A stretch of DNA of 9,027 bases, from the NCBI GenBank assembly GCA_002084535.1, contig NBLI01000042.1, positions 1 through 9,027 of the forward strand, in the 5' to 3' direction. The notes beneath the pieces were generated by a model. That model had not been told where the DNA came from, searched no databases, and saw nothing but the letters and a program-made list of their open reading frames with translations. Position numbers and translations under genes: made by a program. This DNA is from Candidatus Zhuqueibacterota bacterium 4572_119. GTDB taxonomy: Bacteria > Zhuqueibacterota > Zhuqueibacteria > Thermofontimicrobiales > Thermofontimicrobiaceae. Shown here in pieces: positions 1 through 6,787 of the stretch (its first letter is position 1; the number at the start of each line of letters is the position of its first letter).

Positions 1-168
1 GCTGAGAGGGCCAAGGTCTATAACGAGATCGACCAGATGTTGTACAAGGATGCTCCCTGGGTTTATCTTTATGTGATCCCTGAAGTGTTCGGTGTTTCCA
101 ATAAGGTCTTTTACGAAGGCGACCGTGACGGATTCCTGAATATGCGTTGGGCTAAACCAAAGAAATAA
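1..168 (+). CDS. ABC transporter substrate-binding protein, family 5 (3' end only)
   Basis: The reading frame is open from base 1 and ends at TAA 166-168, giving the last 55 residues of a protein whose start lies outside the window. The tail contains DAPWVYLYVIPEVFGVSNKV followed by DGFLNMRWAKPKK. This matches the C-terminal pattern of the periplasmic peptide/nickel-binding proteins of SBP_bac_5: an acidic residue, APW, an aromatic stretch, then a final 'DG-hydrophobic-N' strand. Such proteins capture oligopeptides or similar solutes in the periplasm and pass them to a DppBC/OppBC-type permease. The substrate cannot be told from this fragment. No permease gene follows, so this is the last gene of its transcript or a single gene. 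Its base composition is visibly richer in G+C than the DUF262 genes downstream, consistent with it being native and the others acquired. Confidence 0.85.
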   Translation, partial: AERAKVYNEIDQMLYKDAPWVYLYVIPEVFGVSNKVFYEGDRDGFLNMRWAKPKK

Positions 169-195
169 CAAAAACCAAATCTGAAAAAGATGTAA

Positions 196-255
196 GGCAG
201 GTATCGCCGGAATAAACCTAACGCAAGCAACTATTTTTTTTTGGCGATACCTGCC
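196..255 (+). terminator. Long-loop 13-bp inverted repeat after the binding-protein gene; possible terminator
   Basis: GGCAGGTATCGCC (196-208) and GGCGATACCTGCC (243-255) are perfect reverse complements, 28 bases after the stop codon of the binding-protein gene. The position suits a transcription terminator. However, the 34-base loop is long, and the run of nine T (234-242) lies inside the loop just before the 3' arm rather than after it. It is therefore not a textbook intrinsic terminator. It could stabilise the mRNA 3' end or be part of another repeat. Confidence 0.45.
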
Positions 256-330
256 GTTTCTATAAAAGCCGGCAGGCAAGAGTTGTTTTCTTTAAGCAGG
301 ATCATATCTTTGCTTTCTTATGAGTTATAA

Positions 331-611
331 ATTCTGATTATAACGGATTTGGGGGATGCCGCAGAGCGGCAATGTGATATAGCTTGGGGTTTTAACCCCA
401 AGTCAGTGATAATAATTTTTTGCGCCCTGAAGGGGCGCGGCATGAAAAACAGATGAGATTAACCATACCACGCCCCTTCAGGGCGTGATCATCATCACAT
501 TACTGACATGTGGTTGAAACCACAGGCTATATTACCTAACCTCTTCGAGGTAAAAAATAATAATTTACCAATGTGTGATTATTCCCCCCCCAAATCCGTT
601 ATAATCAGAAT
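331..611. repeat. Foldback (inverted-repeat) element with nested palindromes, MITE/BIME-like
   Basis: The ends, 331-355 and 587-611, are perfect 25-base reverse complements. Inside, three module pairs lie in inverted order. The first is GCCGCAGAGCGGC (358-370) against ACCTCTTCGAGGT (539-551). The second is a 30-base block at 378-407 containing GGGGTTTTAACCCC against 502-531, with 25 of 30 bases matching. The third is 423-437 against 471-485, a perfect 15-base CGCCCTGAAGGGGCG pair. The spacer between the first two modules is 7 bases on both sides. Each module is also a small hairpin by itself. No transposase or convincing ORF is inside. I could not see a clear target-site duplication. It is either a non-autonomous foldback element or a pair of REP-like units in head-to-head order. 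Confidence 0.8.
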
Positions 612-784
612 AATGATATTATCTTGAAGCTGCTTTTATAATATTCAGATAAATAAAGCTATGTTCAATTCCCGGCTTAAAACCTTTATAGACCTCGGCA
701 TTCAGTGGCCTCGATATTAAAAATAATTAGATTCGAAAAGCATACGATCAGCTTTCCCCTTATTGGATTATGGAGAATTAGAAG
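612..784. other. Leader region upstream of the DUF262 locus
   Basis: This stretch is AT-rich and has no convincing ORF. A TATAAT hexamer occurs at 637-642, but no good -35 box sits 16-18 bases upstream, so I do not call a promoter with confidence. GGAGA at 772-776 is the likely ribosome binding site for the DUF262 gene that starts with TTG at 785. The in-frame ATG at 770 is followed at once by TAG and cannot be the start. Together with 169-330 and the foldback element, this makes 616 bases without a gene between the transporter tail and the restriction locus. Confidence 0.4.
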
Positions 785-1426
785 TTGAACAATAATATAA
801 AGAGCAAAACAGTGCCTTTAGTTGAATTTCTGGGAGAGACTTCACAAAAAAAAGCACCGCATAAATTTATTATCCCTCATTATCAACGTGGGTATAGATG
901 GGAAAGGCAAGAAGTTTCCGAATTGATAGACGATTTGTGGGCATTCCACAAAGACCGTGAAAGTGGTGATTTCTACTGTATTCAACCCATTGTACTATTA
1001 AAAACAGAGGAGAATACATATGAGGTATTAGATGGTCAACAACGATTAACTACTTTATACCTTATTCTTTCCTTTCTGGAAGATAGACGATTTGATGATG
1101 GCTATAATCAGGAATTGTTTTCATTGAATTATCAAACCAGAAAAGATTGCGAAACTTTTCTTCGTGAAAAGAAATTTATCGACAATGAAGATGATAGCAA
1201 TATTGACTATTACCATATTTGTAATGCTTACAAAACTATTACCGACTGGTTTAAAGATGAAAAACACAGGGGGGCTAAAGGAAAGCTGGTTCCTATTTTA
1301 ATGGATGACAGTTCAAAGGGAAACCGGAATGTTAGGTTTATTTGGTATGAGGTTGAACAAAGTACCAATCCCATTGAAGTTTTCATTCGCTTAAATGTTG
1401 GAAAAATACCACTAACCGAAAAGTGA
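785..1426 (+). CDS. DUF262 (GmrS-like) N-terminal fragment of a broken type IV restriction gene
   Basis: This encodes 213 residues from a TTG start preceded by GGAGA at 772-776, a good spacing. The hallmark DUF262 motifs are present: IPHYQRGYRW (residues 30-39) and DGQQRLTTL (83-91), the ParB-like NTP-binding/hydrolysis signature of the GmrS half of GmrSD nucleases and of SspE. The reading ends in FIRLNVGKIPLTEK (200-213). In the family this motif (N-x-G-x-x-Leu-Thr) leads into a long helical domain, which is missing here. The stop at TGA 1424-1426 comes exactly where the following frame, carrying the nuclease half, has just opened. Known members use NTP to licence cleavage of modified phage DNA. 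This fragment alone would have the sensor but no nuclease. It may still be expressed, or be a decaying gene. Confidence 0.8.
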   Translation: MNNNIKSKTVPLVEFLGETSQKKAPHKFIIPHYQRGYRWERQEVSELIDDLWAFHKDRESGDFYCIQPIVLLKTEENTYEVLDGQQRLTTLYLILSFLEDRRFDDGYNQELFSLNYQTRKDCETFLREKKFIDNEDDSNIDYYHICNAYKTITDWFKDEKHRGAKGKLVPILMDDSSKGNRNVRFIWYEVEQSTNPIEVFIRLNVGKIPLTEK

Positions 1427-1442
1427 AATTGGCAAACTAATT

Positions 1443-2165
1443 TTGGTCAACAAAATACGGAAGGATACCGATGGCAATGAGTATCAGGTAACGCTTGAAA
1501 AACTGAATTATGAAAACGAAGACCAAAAAAGCAATGATATTCCGGAAATAAACAAAATTTTGTTTTTGCATAACGTGCATGCTTCTTTAAAAAGCGATAA
1601 GGAAAAGGCTCGTTTCCCTTTCAATTTGTATAAAAAGACCAAAAAGAAGGAAAAATGGAGTTTGGAACATATTCATGCTCAAAATTCACAATCAATTATA
1701 AAAAAGGAAAATCAAATTACGTGGCTGAATGACCACATTCAATCTCTGGGGAATCAAAATAATCCGGCTTTTGATATATTAATAAAAGGGATGAAAGCCT
1801 TGAAAGAATTAGATGAAATTGAACCGGAGGTATTTGATAACATGGTAACAGACGTTTATGCTGCAATAAAACAAGATGCCAATATTAACGAAAGTAAAAT
1901 CCACTCTATCAATAACCTTTGTCTGGTAGATGCAAATACCAATAGTAAATTAAACAACTCGGTATTTGACGTGAAAAGGGAAAAAATAAAAGAAAGGGAA
2001 ATAGAAGGTCATTACATTCCCACATGTACCCGAAATGTATTTATGAAAGCATATACACATTTCCCTGTTAATAATGCCTATTGGACAGAGAGCGACCGCG
2101 AAGCGTATTTAAACAGCATTGAGGTTACCTATAACTACTTTGTGAATTCAATCAAAAGAGATTAG
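1443..2165 (+). CDS. DUF1524 HNH-type nuclease (GmrD-like) C-terminal fragment
   Basis: This encodes 240 residues from a possible TTG at 1443. The frame is open back to 1416 (PKSEIGKLILVNKI...), so the true N-terminus is probably just upstream in the ancestral gene. There is no visible ribosome binding site. The His-Met-like HNH finger is intact: KWSLEHIHAQ (residues 71-80, with H76 and H78), then SINNLCLVDANTNSKLNNSVFDVKR (155-179), which holds the conserved Asn and Lys/Arg residues of DUF1524. YIPTCTRNVF and YWTESD near the C-terminus are also typical of DUF262-DUF1524 proteins from AT-rich bacteria. The family cuts foreign, often modified, DNA. Without a start signal this part would be made only by frameshifting, by read-through, or from a weak internal start. 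Confidence 0.72.
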   Translation: MVNKIRKDTDGNEYQVTLEKLNYENEDQKSNDIPEINKILFLHNVHASLKSDKEKARFPFNLYKKTKKKEKWSLEHIHAQNSQSIIKKENQITWLNDHIQSLGNQNNPAFDILIKGMKALKELDEIEPEVFDNMVTDVYAAIKQDANINESKIHSINNLCLVDANTNSKLNNSVFDVKREKIKEREIEGHYIPTCTRNVFMKAYTHFPVNNAYWTESDREAYLNSIEVTYNYFVNSIKRD

Positions 2166-2167
2166 TC

Positions 2168-4426
2168 ATGCAGTTTACCATAAAAGAATTATTAGAAAAA
2201 TACCAGATTATTGTCCCGCAATTGCAACGTGATTATGCACAAGGCAGAGGGAGTGAAGCGGATTTAAGAAAAAGTTTTGTTTCTAAAATCAAGCAAGCAC
2301 TCCAAAATGAATCCAAGCCCTTAAACCTTGATTTTATCTACGGTTATACCGAAGCCACAAGTAATGAAAGCATAGCGTTCAAACCCATTGACGGTCAGCA
2401 ACGTCTTACTACGCTTTGGCTGATGTTGTGGTTCCTGTCGCCAAGAGAAAACAATATTATACCTTTTGAAAATCAGAAGTTTTTATCAAATTTCACTTAT
2501 GAAACCCGTTTGTCCACAAAACGTTTTTGTTTGAATTTGGTTTCCAAACCAATTTCATTGCAAACAGACAGATCGATAAGCGAACAAATTACAGATACAC
2601 CCTGGTTCATGGCTTCGTGGAGCAACGACCCTACCATTATTTCAATGCTTAATATGCTTGACACTTTAAAGGAAGAAATGGAGGAAAAAGAAATTGCATG
2701 GGAGAACTTGGCAAACAATAAAAAGATAACCTTTGATTATATCGACATAAAATCAGAAGAGTTCAAACTAACCGATGAGCTCTATATTAAGATGAATTCA
2801 AGGGGTAAACCTTTAACCTTATTCGAAAATTTTAAAGCCCAGTTTTCTTCTTTGCTATCTTTAGGTATTACAGACTATACCGATTTAAAATTGGAGTATG
2901 AAGGAACAAAAGTTTCCTATCAGCAATATTTTGCATTTAATATAGACAGTATATGGATGGATTTATTCTGGAAATACAGAAATAAAGTTAAAACAAATAT
3001 CGACGATTGTATATACAATTTCATAAATTTTGTTGCTGAATTTCTGTTCTATAAAGACAATCCCAAAACTCTTAGTTCTGAAATAATAATTGATTTTGAT
3101 TTTCTGAACAATGTTTTTGCATCTAAAAAAAATATTGATTTCTTATTAAATTCATTGGATTGGTTATCGAAGATTGAAGATATAAACCACTTTTTTGAAA
3201 CTCTTTTTAATGGTTTGTCAACTTTTGATGATGCTCCCAATGATTATTTTTATAGAGCCATAACCGATACGAGTTTCGATGTAAAAGACAGGGTAATCAT
3301 ATATACCATTCTTAGATATTGTACTGCTCTTTCAATAATGGCAGTTGATGATGAATTAAAATGCCTCGTTCGTATTGTCAGGAATCTCCTTTTTACCGTA
3401 CGCCAGCCAAATCAAAGAAGGAAAATAGAATATGTTTCAAATTTACGTTTACCTAATGTAGCTGATTACTGCAAGTTTATTGACGCTATCATTGAGAAAA
3501 AGAATCAAGGCAAAACTAAATCATTCTATCAAATTTTTGCTGACAATGAGTTTACCGGTTTTGCAAAAGATTATATTCACAATGAAAAGGCAAAAGCAAA
3601 AGTTATTGTATCAAAACCAAATTTAAAACAATCCATACACCAATTAGAAGAACATAGCCAAATACAGGGTAATACAGTTAATTTCAAACTGGATTCAGCC
3701 GATATTGAAAACAAAATAAAAGCGTTTCTCGAAATATGGTCAAATGAGGTGGAAAGTAACCTTATTATCAGAGCCCTTCTAACAATTGATGATTATTCGG
3801 TTAGAACCCACCCATATTCAGCCTTAGGGGAAATATGGTACTTGGGTTGTTCTGATTTTTGGAATAGGATTTTAACAGCTTTTTCAAATACTTTGGATTC
3901 CTTTTTAATACTTTACCTGAAAACAAGTGGTAATACTCCTACCGAGAAACTCACAACAATAATTGAAAATTATCCATCTGATAACTGGAATTGGCGCTAC
4001 TATTTCATTAAATACAAGGCAATAACAAAAAATCCTTATTTAAGCCTTAATTTATTTACTTGGGATGATGAAAACGGATTTATTACAAATTCTTTAGGAA
4101 ATTCAGGCACCCATCCATTACACTCATACCATTTAAATCCATATTTGATAGCACTAAAGATATTATTCGATTCAAACAAACAAGTTACTTTATCTTGGGG
4201 GCGATTTACTAAAATAAGCTATATAATTGTAGCAGGAAAAATATATATTTCAGTTGGTAAGGAAGGTTGGGTAATTGAGCCCAAGGGAAATTACAAAGTT
4301 AATAGTGATATAGTTCAAAAATATGTGTTGGAGGAAAAAGATGATAAGCACATTTTGAAAGAAACAAACGACAAAGATAAAATAGGAATAGCAAAGGATT
4401 TTATAAGTGATATTTTAAACATATAA
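2168..4426 (+). CDS. DUF262 domain protein, second gene of the GmrSD-like locus
   Basis: This encodes 752 residues from an ATG only two bases after the stop of the DUF1524 fragment, so the two were co-transcribed. The N-terminal DUF262 is intact: IIVPQLQRDYAQGR (residues 14-27), DGQQRLTTLWLM (75-86) and YIKMNSRGKPLTLFENFKA (206-224), the last matching the family's N-x-G-x-x-Leu-Thr motif. The remaining ~500 residues are mostly helical-looking and carry no EHxxP or HxH nuclease motif that I can see, so this looks like a DUF262 NTPase without its own nuclease. I infer that it served as partner or regulator of the fused DUF262-DUF1524 nuclease upstream. Tandem DUF262 genes are a recurrent arrangement in restriction-type loci. 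If the upstream gene is dead, this one may be an orphan that keeps NTPase activity. The gene is AT-rich, which suggests transfer. Confidence 0.82.
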   Translation: MQFTIKELLEKYQIIVPQLQRDYAQGRGSEADLRKSFVSKIKQALQNESKPLNLDFIYGYTEATSNESIAFKPIDGQQRLTTLWLMLWFLSPRENNIIPFENQKFLSNFTYETRLSTKRFCLNLVSKPISLQTDRSISEQITDTPWFMASWSNDPTIISMLNMLDTLKEEMEEKEIAWENLANNKKITFDYIDIKSEEFKLTDELYIKMNSRGKPLTLFENFKAQFSSLLSLGITDYTDLKLEYEGTKVSYQQYFAFNIDSIWMDLFWKYRNKVKTNIDDCIYNFINFVAEFLFYKDNPKTLSSEIIIDFDFLNNVFASKKNIDFLLNSLDWLSKIEDINHFFETLFNGLSTFDDAPNDYFYRAITDTSFDVKDRVIIYTILRYCTALSIMAVDDELKCLVRIVRNLLFTVRQPNQRRKIEYVSNLRLPNVADYCKFIDAIIEKKNQGKTKSFYQIFADNEFTGFAKDYIHNEKAKAKVIVSKPNLKQSIHQLEEHSQIQGNTVNFKLDSADIENKIKAFLEIWSNEVESNLIIRALLTIDDYSVRTHPYSALGEIWYLGCSDFWNRILTAFSNTLDSFLILYLKTSGNTPTEKLTTIIENYPSDNWNWRYYFIKYKAITKNPYLSLNLFTWDDENGFITNSLGNSGTHPLHSYHLNPYLIALKILFDSNKQVTLSWGRFTKISYIIVAGKIYISVGKEGWVIEPKGNYKVNSDIVQKYVLEEKDDKHILKETNDKDKIGIAKDFISDILNI

Positions 4427-4549
4427 TATGCGAATGCTTAGAGGATTATTTTAAACTGCACCAAAGTACATCTCTGTACTTTTAGCACCAAACTACGCTA
4501 CCATAGTAAAATCCATAGGGTTCACGGCAGGGGCTGATCACGAATTCCG
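4427..4549. other. Non-coding junction between the DUF262 operon and direct repeat A
   Basis: No gene is seen. Besides the hairpin at 4463-4482, there is a tandem heptamer GAATTCC-GAATTCC (4542-4555). It overlaps the left edge of the ~308-bp direct repeat, where the similarity to the second copy begins (AATTC at 4550). Confidence 0.4.
4463..4482 (+). terminator. Hairpin after the DUF262 operon, weak terminator candidate
   Basis: AAAGTACA (4463-4470) and TGTACTTT (4475-4482) form a perfect 8-bp stem with a four-base loop, 36 bases after the stop codon of the second DUF262 gene. The 3' arm ends in four T in total. The stem is A/T-rich and the T run short, so it may be only a weak terminator or a chance palindrome. 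Confidence 0.4.
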
Positions 4550-4857
4550 AATTCCGGGGGCATGATACGTAATTCTAACCAGAAAATGCAACGGCTAAAC
4601 CGGTGATTTTCGCGTTGGCAGGTTTGATGGGATCAGATAAAGGCAAAAAGATTAAAGGCATCCCTTTTTTTGATAAATTTTATTAAAAAATGTTAGATCA
4701 TTTTAGGAGCTTTGAAAATGAAATCCATGATTATAGGACGTCACATCGTGGCTGATCCGAAAATATGTCATGGGAAACCGACTTTCAGGGGCACACGGAT
4801 AATGGTTTCCGATGTGCTGGAACAGATTGAAGAAGGTCTGACATGGGAAAGTATCAT
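4550..4857 (+). repeat. Direct repeat A (~308 bp), left of the three-gene cassette
   Basis: This segment matches 7354-7660 in the same orientation. By hand count there are about 15 substitutions and one single-base indel (A5 against A4 near 4645), so about 95% identity. Similarity starts at AATTC and stops in both copies straight after GGGAAAGTATCAT. It contains a REP-like hairpin (4582-4611), an AT-rich stretch, and the start of a DUF433 gene. The two copies lie 2,804 bases apart and enclose genes 4978-7320. Sharp edges shared by both copies suggest either a mobile or repeated element, or a duplication that travelled with the cassette. Confidence 0.88.
4582..4611. repeat. REP-like hairpin, copy 1
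   Basis: GAAAATGCAACGG, a short loop, then CCGGTGATTTTC gives an imperfect stem with one bulged base and one mismatch. The same 30-base unit occurs at 7386-7415 and 8634-8663, each time preceded by TTCTAACCA and followed within one base by GCGTT. Confidence 0.7.
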
Positions 4858-4870
4858 CAGAGTTGATTAG
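4718..4870 (+). pseudogene. Truncated DUF433 protein (50 aa), copy A
   Basis: ATG 4718 has a good ribosome binding site, AGGAG at 4705-4709, and the frame runs to TAG 4868-4870. The product begins MKSMIIGRHIVADPKICHGK and continues PTFRGTRIMVSDVLEQIEEG, the classic DUF433 core (I-x-x-DP-x-I-x-x-G-x-P-x-x-x-GTRI). Full DUF433 proteins are about 75-80 residues and end with a helix holding 'YP-x-L-x-x-E-D'. Here the reading leaves the family right after WESII, at the edge of the direct repeat. DUF433 proteins are small helix-turn-helix-like antitoxin candidates, usually next to a DUF5615 PIN-like toxin; no such partner is present. I regard it as a remnant, although a 50-residue product could still be translated. 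The following 107 bases hold no gene. Confidence 0.7.
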
Positions 4871-4977
4871 GTTGCCTATATCGACACAATTTGATAGGTA
4901 AATTAAAGACGTTTTACAAAACGATCGGAATTAAATTTAGAAAAAGAAGTTAACTAATCGGAGATTGAAAATTAATC

Positions 4978-6297
4978 ATGCAAAATGCGAAAACATCTCA
5001 AGAAGAACTTCGGGGATTGCTCCGCAGACTAAATCCGAATCGACCGGCTTCATTGTCTCATAATACACTTCCACGGATTGAAAGAGTTGGTGGATCTCTC
5101 AGCATGCTTTCGACACACCTTAAGGCTGACCAGTATACAAAAGCGCTTATCGCAGGCCATATCGGCGTAGGAAAATCTACAGAGTTGATGTATTTGGCCG
5201 AGTCATTGAAGAACGAATATTTTGTCATCTTCCGTTCGGTCAGTTCCGTTCTCGGTGCGCATAATACAAGCGTTCCAACATTGCTTGTTTTTCTGTTAGA
5301 GGAAGCTGTAAGACGATGGAATGCTGAATTTGAACCCATGCCCAAAGAATTGGTACGCAATATTGGAGAAATTTTTGGTGTACGGGCAGATGTCGGAAGT
5401 GGCATGCATCTTCTTCTGTCTCTTATCGGACTTCAAATTCCATCTGAATCACAAACGAAAAAAGATTCACCAAAATTTTCCACACCAACTCAAATGGAAG
5501 ATTTTCTAAAAAAAATATTGCAAAAAATATCTCTCCGTTATTTCCGTTTTGAAGAAAATCAGTCAATAGATATAAGCGATTTGGCTCTCGCTTTTGAAAA
5601 TCTGGTAAATAATATGGCGGAATATACGAATAAACCTATATTGATTATAATAGACGATTTAGATAAAATCGGTGACGAAAAGGCATCGCTTGACTTGTTT
5701 GTTCAACGGGCCATGGCATGGATTCGTTTGCCCTGCGCAATAGTTGCCACAATGCCCGTTGATATGTATTTCCATGACCGGGCGAGGGAGATTGATCATA
5801 TTTGGGGCGAAGTGTCGATTCTGGATCCTTTGGATACTCCTAGTGAAGCGGCGGAATTGACTGATCCGGCACTGTCATTTTATCTGAGCCTTATGAAAGA
5901 AATTGGTGGTGAGAAATATTTTTCAGCCAAACAAATCAACCGATTGGCAAGGGCTAGTGGCGGTATCGTCCGTGATTTTGTCCATTTGTGCGCACTTTCG
6001 GTTAATTATGTTCTGGATACAGGGCAATTGCATGTGAAGGATTGGCATATTGATGCTGTTGAAAGAGCGCTGTCAGAAAAATTTCAAAGCCGACTTGATG
6101 ATAACGATTATACCACAATTGTAAATATCGTTAAAAAACAGGGTAGTGCCAAAGCTGGGGCTCAACTTATCAGAAGCGGCGCATTGCTGTGTAAAAGAGA
6201 TGAAAACAAACAGCGAGTTTACCAAACTCATCCATTAGTAGAGAAATTAGTGAATAATTATCTTTCCCGCCAGAAAAATGAAAATGGGGCGGCATGA
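4978..6297 (+). CDS. P-loop ATPase of AAA/STAND-like type, first gene of a three-gene cassette
   Basis: This encodes 439 residues. Walker A is GHIGVGKST (60-68) and Walker B is ILIIIDDLDKI (221-231). A sensor-1-like strand is CAIVATMP (253-260), followed by a lid motif ASGGIVRDFVHLC (326-338), as in ORC/Cdc6-like and STAND ATPases. The C-terminus looks like a winged helix: SGALLCKRDENKQRVYQTHP (400-419). This layout fits an ATP-driven switch that oligomerises or remodels a partner; no nuclease, protease or membrane segment is seen. The ATG has GGAG at 4960-4963, a rather distant site. The next gene begins 19 bases after the stop, and the third overlaps the second by four bases, so all three are probably one transcript. 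The substrate is unknown. A role in defence is inferred from the neighbourhood only. Confidence 0.85.
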   Translation: MQNAKTSQEELRGLLRRLNPNRPASLSHNTLPRIERVGGSLSMLSTHLKADQYTKALIAGHIGVGKSTELMYLAESLKNEYFVIFRSVSSVLGAHNTSVPTLLVFLLEEAVRRWNAEFEPMPKELVRNIGEIFGVRADVGSGMHLLLSLIGLQIPSESQTKKDSPKFSTPTQMEDFLKKILQKISLRYFRFEENQSIDISDLALAFENLVNNMAEYTNKPILIIIDDLDKIGDEKASLDLFVQRAMAWIRLPCAIVATMPVDMYFHDRAREIDHIWGEVSILDPLDTPSEAAELTDPALSFYLSLMKEIGGEKYFSAKQINRLARASGGIVRDFVHLCALSVNYVLDTGQLHVKDWHIDAVERALSEKFQSRLDDNDYTTIVNIVKKQGSAKAGAQLIRSGALLCKRDENKQRVYQTHPLVEKLVNNYLSRQKNENGAA

Positions 6298-6316
6298 TCG
6301 ATTGAAGGACGACATC

Positions 6317-6787
6317 ATGTTTTACGATCTGGCAGATTATATAGAGCGAATCGTTTCAACTTCTGGAAATATAGGCTTAATCACTTACGAAGACAAAAAC
6401 TTAAGGCAGTCGTTATTGAATCGTTTTGAATCAATGATTGAGAATGACGAGCAATATGAATTTATTAAGATAGATGCTTCTATTCATTCAATAGAAGGAT
6501 TACACGAAAAAATTGTGTTAGAGTCCGAGTCGGCGAAAAGAGATAAGGTCATAATTGCTATTATCAATGCTGATCTACTTCTACCTAACGGCATTGGCGG
6601 AACAATACTCAATGGATGTAGGGAACGGCTGACTCTTTTTAAGGCAACAATAATAGTTATTAGTGAAAGTTTATTGAGATATTTTCAAATAGCTGCACCT
6701 GATCTAATGGGATTGGTCGGTAGCTTTTTTGCGAGTGCCGAACAGATGACAGAGCCAGTTTTAGATATAGAAGATGATATCTTATGA
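6317..6787 (+). CDS. Small pseudo-ATPase-like protein, second gene of the cassette
   Basis: I chose ATG 6317 because GAAGGA (6304-6309) stands seven bases before it; in-frame ATGs at 6278 and 6284 would overlap the ATPase gene and lack such a site. The 156-residue product has no family I recognise, but its layout copies a P-loop domain. A strand and loop, GNIGLITYEDKNLRQSLLNRF (about residues 17-37), stand where a Walker A would be, without any GK[S/T]. VIIAIINADLLLPN (about 78-91) resembles Walker B with the acidic pair replaced by I-N. ATIIVISESLLRYF (about 111-124) resembles sensor 1. I infer a catalytically dead ATPase domain, like the inactive STAND modules reported in bacterial conflict systems, probably pairing with the active ATPase upstream. 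The stop overlaps the next start (ATGA, 6784-6787), so translation is coupled. Confidence 0.75.
   Translation: MFYDLADYIERIVSTSGNIGLITYEDKNLRQSLLNRFESMIENDEQYEFIKIDASIHSIEGLHEKIVLESESAKRDKVIIAIINADLLLPNGIGGTILNGCRERLTLFKATIIVISESLLRYFQIAAPDLMGLVGSFFASAEQMTEPVLDIEDDIL

Larger units (their letters stand above)
785..2165 (+). pseudogene. DUF262-DUF1524 (GmrSD-like) gene with internal deletion and frame change
   Basis: The two preceding pieces form one gene. The 5' frame carries DUF262, and the 3' frame, shifted by +1, carries DUF1524. They overlap at 1416-1426, and the joined product would be about 450 residues. Intact fused members known to me are markedly longer because a helical middle region separates IPLT from the KSE-x-x-K segment. 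Here IPLTEK is followed directly by the equivalent of KSEIGKL. One out-of-frame deletion explains both the missing middle and the frame change. The alternative, programmed +1 frameshifting at AAG-TGA, would still leave the middle missing. Confidence 0.65.

Noticed and set aside
331..611. CRISPR array or riboswitch interpretation of the repeated palindromes
   Set aside because: The modules are inverted pairs, not regularly spaced direct repeats with unique spacers, and no known riboswitch core is visible. A foldback or REP-like element explains them better.
637..642. TATAAT as a -10 box for the DUF262 operon
   Set aside because: No acceptable -35 hexamer lies at normal spacing, and AT-rich DNA gives such hexamers often by chance.
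4911..4924. Short palindrome CGTTTTACAAAACG upstream of the ATPase gene as an operator
   Set aside because: It is a single copy in AT-rich DNA with no second half-site or known binding motif; not strong enough to call.
5058..5405. Minus-strand 115-residue reading opposite the ATPase gene
   Set aside because: It is antisense to a gene with clear Walker motifs, has no family features, and is a shadow frame.
6278..6316. Earlier ATG starts (6278, 6284) for the second cassette gene
   Set aside because: They overlap the end of the ATPase gene and lack a ribosome binding site, while ATG 6317 has GAAGGA seven bases upstream.
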